Part shown: piece by piece, positions 1 through 4,970 of the stretch
Numbering within the stretch: position 1 is the stretch's first letter
Layout of the letters: each line of letters starts with the position of its first letter
NCBI GenBank assembly: GCA_030835005.1
Contig: JAUQWT010000262.1
Span: 1 to 8,058 of the forward strand
DNA from: Ignavibacteria bacterium
GTDB lineage: Bacteria > Bacteroidota > Ignavibacteria > Tepidaquicellales > OLB5
Length of the DNA: 8,058 nt
Direction: 5' to 3'
Position numbers and translations under genes: made by a program
Notes under the pieces: model-generated
Seen by the model: the letters and a program-made list of their open reading frames with translations, nothing else
Databases searched by the model: none
What the model was told of the DNA's origin: nothing

Positions 1-1207
1 GAATTCCGGTGGCAAAATAATTCAAAGCTCAAAACCAATACTGCCCAGGGTATGGACTCATATTGCTGCAACTTACCGCAGCTCAACGGGTGAACTGGCC
101 CTTATTGTAAATGGGAACCTGGATACTAACAGAATTCTGACAACTGGAAATATCAATATTTCAAATGATTCTGCGTTTATAGGCAGAAACTTGTTTGGTG
201 ATTACCTTTATGGAAGTGTTGACGGTGTCAGGATTTCGAAATATGTTAAGCCATTGAGTGAGATAAAGAACTTTCAGTTTACAAGTATTGATAATCTAAA
301 TGTACCAGTTAATCCTCTGCTTCAGTGCAGTTATAACTTTGAAGGCAACACAATAAATAATACGGGGTTAAATAATCCTTTCAAGCCGGTTTCCAATGTA
401 TATTTCGAAAGGCTGAATAATGTGAGCGGTGCCTCGGGATATAGCCAGCCACCATGCATCCGTTTAACAAATAACGACCAGGGTTTTGCAAGTAATTCTT
501 ATATTCTCAACAGCGGCATGTTTTTTATCCCAAACGGTTCAACCGTAAGAGACTCTGTTTTGGTAAACGGGACAAGCGGAACCAGCCGGATTTCTGTTGT
601 CATATTGTTGAACCATACTTCTGTGAATGATCTCACTTTGAATCTCCGCGCTCCCAACGGTACTTCTGTTAATTTTCATTCCGCACAAGGAAGCACTAAT
701 AATGATATCATGACTGTATTCGATGATCTTGCAGATAGCCTTTCCGGCTCTTTGCTTGCGCCTTTTTCATCTTACATAAAACCTGTAAATTCTCTTTCAA
801 CACTTCCGCAGACAAACCAAAATGGTTACTGGCGGCTCAGCATTACAGATGCAGCCGGAAATTCAGACTCAGGCAGGGTACATATGTGGGGAATCAAATT
901 CACATCGTTAACGGGTATTAATATAATTAATAATAACATACCCGGCAATTATTATGTGGATCAAAATTATCCTAACCCGTTCAACCCAGTAACAAATCTG
1001 AAATTTGGCATTTCTGAAAAGGGAATGGTTAAGATCAGCATTTTTGATGTTCTAGGAAGAGAAATCGAACAGCTTTCGAATGAATTCATGCAGCCTGGCA
1101 ATTACAGAATAAATTGGAATGCATCCGGATTTTCAAGCGGAGTGTTTTTTTTCAGATTGAGCACCCAAAGTACTTCGATTACAAAAAAAATGCTGCTAAT
1201 TAAGTGA
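1..1207 (+). CDS. Secreted LamG / P-domain protein with T9SS sorting tail, 5' partial
   Basis: The reading frame is open from base 2 to the TGA at 1205-1207, giving at least 401 residues with the N-terminus outside the window. A TTG at 191 could be read as a start, but the 63 codons before it encode the middle of a LamG (concanavalin A-like) domain, including WTHIAATY and a VNG turn, so it is not the start. Visible domains in order: LamG C-terminal half (partial residues 1-80, ending IGRN...LYGSVDGVRISK); a linker; a P/Homo B (proprotein convertase P) domain at about 181-303 (nt 542-910), with HTSVNDLTLNLRAPNGT and GYWRLSITDAAG...WGIKF; and a T9SS type A sorting domain at about 316-401, with DQNYPNPFNP and a final KKMLLIK. 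The family role is export across the outer membrane and surface attachment or release; the ligand is unknown. The architecture matches the complete gene at 4971-7211, so the two are probably paralogues. No protease domain is visible, though one could lie upstream. Confidence 0.9.
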   Translation, partial: NSGGKIIQSSKPILPRVWTHIAATYRSSTGELALIVNGNLDTNRILTTGNINISNDSAFIGRNLFGDYLYGSVDGVRISKYVKPLSEIKNFQFTSIDNLNVPVNPLLQCSYNFEGNTINNTGLNNPFKPVSNVYFERLNNVSGASGYSQPPCIRLTNNDQGFASNSYILNSGMFFIPNGSTVRDSVLVNGTSGTSRISVVILLNHTSVNDLTLNLRAPNGTSVNFHSAQGSTNNDIMTVFDDLADSLSGSLLAPFSSYIKPVNSLSTLPQTNQNGYWRLSITDAAGNSDSGRVHMWGIKFTSLTGINIINNNIPGNYYVDQNYPNPFNPVTNLKFGISEKGMVKISIFDVLGREIEQLSNEFMQPGNYRINWNASGFSSGVFFFRLSTQSTSITKKMLLIK

Positions 1208-1244
1208 AAAATTTGATTTTTTGGGCAATTTCCGATTTGAAATT

Positions 1245-1272
1245 TTGCAAATTAAACATTTAATATTATATT
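1245..1272 (+). promoter_or_regulatory. Candidate promoter of the DUF1800-DUF1501 operon
   Basis: TTGCAA (1245-1250), a 16-nt spacer and TATATT (1267-1272) resemble a housekeeping -35/-10 pair. Transcription would begin near 1279, leaving a leader of about 40 nt before the ATG at 1320. The region is very AT-rich, so chance matches are likely. The 112-nt gap after the preceding stop contains no convincing terminator, so read-through from the upstream gene is also possible. Confidence 0.35.
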
Positions 1273-1319
1273 AGTTTATCCGAAGAAACAGTTAGCAATT
1301 AATTTTACCATAAAGCTGT

Positions 1320-2750
1320 ATGGAAACATCCAAGACTGGTTTACTGGAGCCATATATCCCTTCTACTACAAAACCATGGAACAAATTCATGGTAACACAT
1401 CTGCTTGGCAGGACAATGTTCGGGGCTACTGTAGCCCAGGTTAACAGTGTATTATCATTATCTCCATCAGAAGCAGTTGACTTGCTGTTCCAGCCATATG
1501 CGTCACCGGACCCGCCGGGAACTTGGGTGACGGAAGCCCCAAATTTCAGCTCGTCCTTTAATTCTCAGCGGACATCGCAGCTAAGAACATGGTGGGTGAG
1601 GTTAATGTATGAGCAGCCTGTTTCCATCAGAGAAAAGATGACACTTTTTTGGCATAACCATTTCGTTTCTGAAGCCGGAACGGTAATAGTACCCCAATAT
1701 ATGTACATGCAGAATGTCCTGCTCAGGAATAATTGTGTAGGTAATTTCAAAGACCTGGCAAAACAGGTGAACCGTGATCCTGCAATGCTGATCTATCTTG
1801 ATGGCAGATATAATGTTGTTGGAAATCCCAATGAAAACTATGCAAGAGAGTTCCTGGAACTTTTTACGATGGGGATCGGAAATTACACTGAAACAGATAT
1901 CCGCGAAGCCGCAAGGGCATTGACCGGATGGATACTCTCAGGCCTTGGAAGTATATTTGTTCCATCAAGACATGATTACGGAAACAAAACTTTCCTTGGA
2001 GAAACGGGTAATTTTGATGACAATGACATAGCTGATATTGTTTTTAACCAACCGGTAACTGCAAAATTCATATGTGCGAAAATTTATAAGAATTTTGTCC
2101 ATCAGAATGCCGATATCAGTTATGCGCAGCCTGTTATTGATGAAATGGCCGACATTCTAAGAAGCAATAATTACGAGATTGCTCCACTAATGAAGACTCT
2201 TCTTAAAAGCAAGCTGTTCTACTCTGAAAATACGATTAGCTCTCTTGTGAAGAATCCAATTGATCTGATGCTTGGCTCAGTTAAGATGCTTAATATTGCT
2301 TTTGATCCTTCAGTTATAACCGCAAGGCTCAATTATATTATTACACAGGCAAGTGCTGCGGGTCAGTTTGTGCTTGACCCACCTAATGTTCAGGGCTGGG
2401 TTGGCTACAGGAACTGGTTAAGCACAATCTCGATGCCGATCAGGGCCGCATTTGCTGAAAGTATTGTTACCGGCCTGCAGAAAAACGGACAGCCAACTGG
2501 CTTTTCGGTTGATGCATTGAATTTTGCTCTTTCATTTTCTGCACCGGGTAATGCCGTGCAGCTTGTTAAAGATATGACGGAGCATTTAATAAGACTTACG
2601 CTAACGCCAAGGCAACTAAATGTTCTTTTAGAAATTATGCTTGACGGCTCGCTTGTTCAGGATTGGTATATCAACGATCCACAGGCGCCTTCCAGAATAA
2701 AAAAATATCTGAAGGCTCTTGTAAATCTTGCAGAATTTCAGATAAATTAA
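1320..2750 (+). CDS. DUF1800 family protein
   Basis: A 476-residue protein recognised as DUF1800 (PF08811) from HLLGRTMFGAT (27-37), LFWHNHF (109-115), the NENYAREFLELFTMG block (171-185) followed by AARALTGW (197-204), and the C-terminal PPNVQGW (354-360) with a downstream NWLS. The length is usual for the family. The biochemical function is unknown; members commonly sit beside DUF1501 genes, as here. The ATG at 1320 is the first possible start after an in-frame stop at 1311-1313, and it lacks a clear Shine-Dalgarno site, which is common in Bacteroidota-like genomes. No signal peptide, Tat motif or T9SS tail is visible, so as annotated it would stay in the cytoplasm or leave by some other route. 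It is the first gene of an apparent operon: only 20 nt separate its stop from the DUF1501 start. The family call is strong; the function is open. Confidence 0.92.
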   Translation: METSKTGLLEPYIPSTTKPWNKFMVTHLLGRTMFGATVAQVNSVLSLSPSEAVDLLFQPYASPDPPGTWVTEAPNFSSSFNSQRTSQLRTWWVRLMYEQPVSIREKMTLFWHNHFVSEAGTVIVPQYMYMQNVLLRNNCVGNFKDLAKQVNRDPAMLIYLDGRYNVVGNPNENYAREFLELFTMGIGNYTETDIREAARALTGWILSGLGSIFVPSRHDYGNKTFLGETGNFDDNDIADIVFNQPVTAKFICAKIYKNFVHQNADISYAQPVIDEMADILRSNNYEIAPLMKTLLKSKLFYSENTISSLVKNPIDLMLGSVKMLNIAFDPSVITARLNYIITQASAAGQFVLDPPNVQGWVGYRNWLSTISMPIRAAFAESIVTGLQKNGQPTGFSVDALNFALSFSAPGNAVQLVKDMTEHLIRLTLTPRQLNVLLEIMLDGSLVQDWYINDPQAPSRIKKYLKALVNLAEFQIN

Positions 2751-2754
2751 AGTT

Positions 2755-2760
2755 AAGGGA
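2755..2760 (+). promoter_or_regulatory. Ribosome binding site fixing the DUF1501 start
   Basis: AAGGGA lies 10 nt upstream of the ATG at 2771. It supports this start over an in-frame GTG/ATG-type start at 2663 inside the DUF1800 gene, which would add 36 residues before the Tat signal. Confidence 0.75.
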
Positions 2761-2770
2761 AAATCTTAGT

Positions 2771-4321
2771 ATGAGAAGAAGAGACTTCATAAAAACACTT
2801 GCTGTATCAGGAGCAGGCGCAGCTCTATCCCTTAATTCCATTCCTATTAAAGCGCTAGGATTTAACTCAGTACTTTCTAAAATTTGCAGTCCATTTGTTG
2901 AAACTGATAAAGTACTCGTAGTTATACAACTGCTTGGAGGCAATGACGGACTTAATACAATTATTCCGTACCAGGATAGCATGTATTATACTCGAAGGCC
3001 TAATCTTGGCATCCCGTCACAGCAAGTACTTAGCCTTCCAAACACTACCATGGGATTACACCCGGCAATGACTGATCTGAAGAATCTTTATATAGATAAT
3101 AAACTGGCAATTGTACAGAATGTAGGTTATCCTAATCCTAATTTCTCGCATTTCAGGGCAACTGATATATGGCATACTGCTTCTAATTCCAATCAATACT
3201 TCACAACGGGCTGGCTTGGCAGATATTTAAAAGAAGAGTATCCAAATTATCCGAACACACTTCCGCCTGACCCAATGGCGATTCAAATTGGTGTGAGTGC
3301 ATCGCTCTCGCTAATGTCACAGGCAGGGGATATGGCTCTTACATTCCAGGACCCAAACCAGTTTTACCAGCTTGTTCAGGGAACAAACTATAACGGTTAT
3401 GAGAAAGTTAAAACTCTTGCCGGCCCTGAGCTTGATTTTGCCAGGCGTGTTGCGGCAGACTCTTTACAGTATGCTACCAGAGTAAGAGATGCTTCTCTGC
3501 ATGGTCAGAACATGGCTGTATATCCTTCAAATAATACTCTTGCAGACCAGCTGAAAATAGTAGCTAGGCTTATTGACGGAGGTTTACAGACAAGATTGTA
3601 TGTAGTTACTATCACCGGATTTGATACTCATACTCAACAGCTGAATCCACACAATACATTGCTTGGAAGACTGAACAGTGCAATCAGTGCTTTTTACACT
3701 GACTTAAACCTTAATGGAGTTTCCAACAGGGTTGTTGGCATGACACTTTCGGAATTCGGGAGAAGAGTAGCAGAAAACGGGTCAATTGGAACTGATCACG
3801 GTACGGCTGCTCCAATGTTTCTGTTCGGCGACCTTGTGAACGGCTCCATGTTTGGCAATAATCCGGATCTTGTAAACCTTAGCAATGGCAACCTCGTTTT
3901 CCAGTATGATTATCGCCAGGTGTATGCATCAGTGCTCAAACAGCTTTTTGCAGCAACTGATCAGGAACTGCTGAACGTGCTAATGAATCAGTACCAGACA
4001 CTTCCATTGATCGTACCGCAGCAATCAAACGGAAAACAGCCGATGAACGATACTTATTCCTTGAGCCAGAACTACCCGAATCCGTTCAATCCGAGTACCG
4101 AAATAACCTTTACAATAAAGAAAGAAAGCAATGTTATCATCAAGATTTATGATGCCTCCGGCAGAGAGGTACAGACACTCATGAATGAAAGGAAACCTTC
4201 GGGCGTTCACAGAGTTGTTTTTGACGTTACTGGAAAGAGACATTTTGCAAGCGGCGTTTACTTCTATAAGCTTGTTGCAGATGGGTTCAGTGATGTAAAG
4301 AAAATGATTTTAGTTAAATAA
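2771..4321 (+). CDS. DUF1501 family protein with Tat signal and T9SS sorting domain
   Basis: A 516-residue protein recognised as DUF1501 (PF07394) from LLGGNDGLNTIIPY (54-67), GFDTHTQQ (283-290) and SEFGRRVAENG...TDHGTAAP (327-348). The acidic and histidine residues in these blocks (D59, D285, H287, E328, D342, H343) resemble metal ligands of the alkaline phosphatase/sulfatase fold; that comparison is inference and the activity is unknown. The N-terminus MRRRDFIKTLAVSGAGAA fits a twin-arginine (Tat) signal (RR-x-F-I-K plus a mild hydrophobic stretch). Residues 426-516 form a T9SS type A sorting domain (SQNYPNPFNP, DASGREVQTL, final KKMILVK). A folded, possibly cofactor-loaded protein crossing by Tat and then reaching the surface by T9SS is suggested. 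The start at 2771 is chosen because it has a good ribosome site, begins the Tat motif and avoids overlap with DUF1800. It is probably co-transcribed and functionally paired with the DUF1800 gene. Confidence 0.93.
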   Translation: MRRRDFIKTLAVSGAGAALSLNSIPIKALGFNSVLSKICSPFVETDKVLVVIQLLGGNDGLNTIIPYQDSMYYTRRPNLGIPSQQVLSLPNTTMGLHPAMTDLKNLYIDNKLAIVQNVGYPNPNFSHFRATDIWHTASNSNQYFTTGWLGRYLKEEYPNYPNTLPPDPMAIQIGVSASLSLMSQAGDMALTFQDPNQFYQLVQGTNYNGYEKVKTLAGPELDFARRVAADSLQYATRVRDASLHGQNMAVYPSNNTLADQLKIVARLIDGGLQTRLYVVTITGFDTHTQQLNPHNTLLGRLNSAISAFYTDLNLNGVSNRVVGMTLSEFGRRVAENGSIGTDHGTAAPMFLFGDLVNGSMFGNNPDLVNLSNGNLVFQYDYRQVYASVLKQLFAATDQELLNVLMNQYQTLPLIVPQQSNGKQPMNDTYSLSQNYPNPFNPSTEITFTIKKESNVIIKIYDASGREVQTLMNERKPSGVHRVVFDVTGKRHFASGVYFYKLVADGFSDVKKMILVK

Positions 4322-4562
4322 AACAGCAAATTCTGGCTGTTGGTTACTCTTCAAATTGAGCCGACTTATTTCCAAGGTGTGCTTTGGTTAACTTCGCTTA
4401 TAAGATATTGGCATGAAGAACACTATATAATTCCATGTGATCCCTTCTAAAGCGCTTCAGATTTTCTAATCCATGATATTAGCTATAGCGTCTGGAAATA
4501 CTGCCAGTCACTAAAAATGTCACTAAAAGCAGATTACATGGAGCAAAAGTGGTGAAATTCTG
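4322..4562. other. Gene-free spacer with a weak hairpin and a short direct repeat
   Basis: No convincing ORF or RNA gene was found on either strand in these 241 bases. Small structures seen are a hairpin directly after the DUF1501 stop (AACAGC 4322-4327 with GCTGTT 4336-4341, 8-nt loop), which is followed by TTATTT only when read on the minus strand; a 10-bp direct repeat GTCACTAAAA at 4507-4516 and 4519-4528; and an 8-bp palindrome AAGCGCTT at 4450-4457. The hairpin might weakly end transcription of the tRNA unit from the right or of the operon from the left, but it is too weak to call. Confidence 0.5.
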
Positions 4563-4637
4563 TCGGGATGGCAGGATTCGAACCTGCGACCTCCTGCTCC
4601 CAAAGCAGGCGCGATAACCGGACTACGCTACATCCCG
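4563..4637 (-). tRNA. tRNA-Pro (anticodon UGG)
   Basis: The minus strand folds into a full 75-nt cloverleaf. The acceptor arms CGGGATG/CATCCCG pair perfectly, the anticodon stem CCTGC/GCAGG encloses the loop TTTGGGA (anticodon TGG), and the T-stem GCAGG/CCTGC encloses TTCGAAT. The discriminator base is A. CCA is not encoded (CAG follows), so a CCA-adding enzyme is required. The UGG anticodon reads proline CCN codons. It lies 15 nt downstream of the tRNA-Phe gene and is probably processed from the same transcript. The last D-stem pair (T13-T22) is mismatched, which is tolerated at that position. Confidence 0.97.
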
Positions 4638-4652
4638 AAGACAAAAATAAAG

Positions 4653-4725
4653 TGGACAGGGGCGGAATCGAACCGCCGACACACGGCTTTTCAGGCCGTT
4701 GCTCTACCTACTGAGCTACCTGTCC
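4653..4725 (-). tRNA. tRNA-Phe (anticodon GAA)
   Basis: The minus strand folds into a 73-nt cloverleaf. The acceptor arms GGACAGG/CCTGTCC pair perfectly, the D-stem is GCTC/GAGC, the anticodon stem ACGGC/GCCGT encloses CTGAAAA (anticodon GAA, phenylalanine UUY codons), and the T-stem GGCGG/CCGCC encloses TTCGATT. The discriminator base is A and CCA is not encoded. It is the first gene of a two-tRNA unit with tRNA-Pro. Confidence 0.97.
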
Positions 4726-4746
4726 TTTGGCATGTAAAACCGCCAT

Positions 4747-4783
4747 AAAATACAAATATTGCCAAATTATTCAATAAAATCAA
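4747..4783 (-). promoter_or_regulatory. Candidate promoter of the tRNA-Phe/tRNA-Pro unit
   Basis: On the minus strand, TTGATT (4783-4778), a 17-nt spacer and AATATT (4760-4755) form a -35/-10 pair at ideal spacing, with transcription starting about 20 nt before tRNA-Phe. An alternative overlapping pair is TTGAAT (4774-4769), 16 nt, TATTTT (4752-4747). The first pair can also be read as a Bacteroidota-type TTG-N20-AATATTTG element. Each hexamer is only a 4 of 6 match and the region is AT-rich. Confidence 0.4.
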
Positions 4784-4785
4784 TT

Positions 4786-4797
4786 TACAAATTTGTA
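4786..4797. promoter_or_regulatory. 12-bp perfect palindrome, possible operator
   Basis: TACAAATTTGTA is a perfect inverted repeat just upstream of the candidate tRNA -35 and within the divergent region shared with the 4971 gene. A looser inverted repeat, TGTGC/GCACA (4814-4818 and 4825-4829), follows it. The regulator, if any, is unknown. Confidence 0.3.
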
Positions 4798-4846
4798 CAT
4801 CAATTACTCTAACTGTGCTTACTTGCACAAATATTTTTGAATTGTA

Positions 4847-4873
4847 TTGACCGATAAAAACATTTAATATTAT
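4847..4873 (+). promoter_or_regulatory. Candidate promoter of the 746-residue secreted protein gene
   Basis: TTGACC (4847-4852) and TATTAT (4868-4873) are each 5 of 6 matches to the housekeeping consensus, with a short 15-nt spacer. A start near 4880 would give a leader of about 90 nt. The -10 lies inside a 16-bp sequence also present upstream of the DUF1800 gene. Confidence 0.35.
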
Positions 4874-4900
4874 GTATACAGTTTCAAAAGATTCATTGCC

Positions 4901-4910
4901 AGTGTACACT
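4901..4910. promoter_or_regulatory. 10-bp perfect palindrome in the leader, possible operator
   Basis: AGTGTACACT is a perfect inverted repeat 60 nt upstream of the 4971 start. It is preceded by the 8-bp palindrome TGTATACA at 4873-4880, which overlaps the end of the candidate -10. Their centres are 29 bp apart. Their position fits a transcription-factor site, but chance occurrence in AT-rich DNA cannot be excluded. Confidence 0.3.
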
Positions 4911-4958
4911 TTTTTGCGACTTCATCCGTCCTGAAAAAAGGATAGTCAAAATTTAAAA

Positions 4959-4964
4959 AAGGGG
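4959..4964 (+). promoter_or_regulatory. Ribosome binding site of the 4971 gene
   Basis: AAGGGG lies 6 nt before the ATG at 4971 and supports that start, which also begins a well-formed signal peptide. Confidence 0.7.
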
Positions 4965-4970
4965 TATATC

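Noticed and set aside
191..1207. Gene start at the TTG at 191
   Set aside because: The frame is open to base 2 and the upstream codons encode the core of the same LamG domain, so this is an internal codon of a gene cut by the window edge.
1227..1244. Hairpin AATTTC/GAAATT after the left-edge gene as a terminator
   Set aside because: The 6-bp stem is almost all A-T and is not followed by a T-run, so it cannot be supported as an intrinsic terminator.
2663..2770. N-terminal extension of the DUF1501 protein by 36 residues
   Set aside because: It would overlap the DUF1800 gene, has no good ribosome site, and would bury the Tat motif; ATG at 2771 has AAGGGA upstream.
4322..4637. Possible integrated element at the 3' end of tRNA-Pro
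   Set aside because: No integrase, no repeat of the tRNA 3' end and no transfer-like gene were seen; the adjacent spacer is only about 240 bases.
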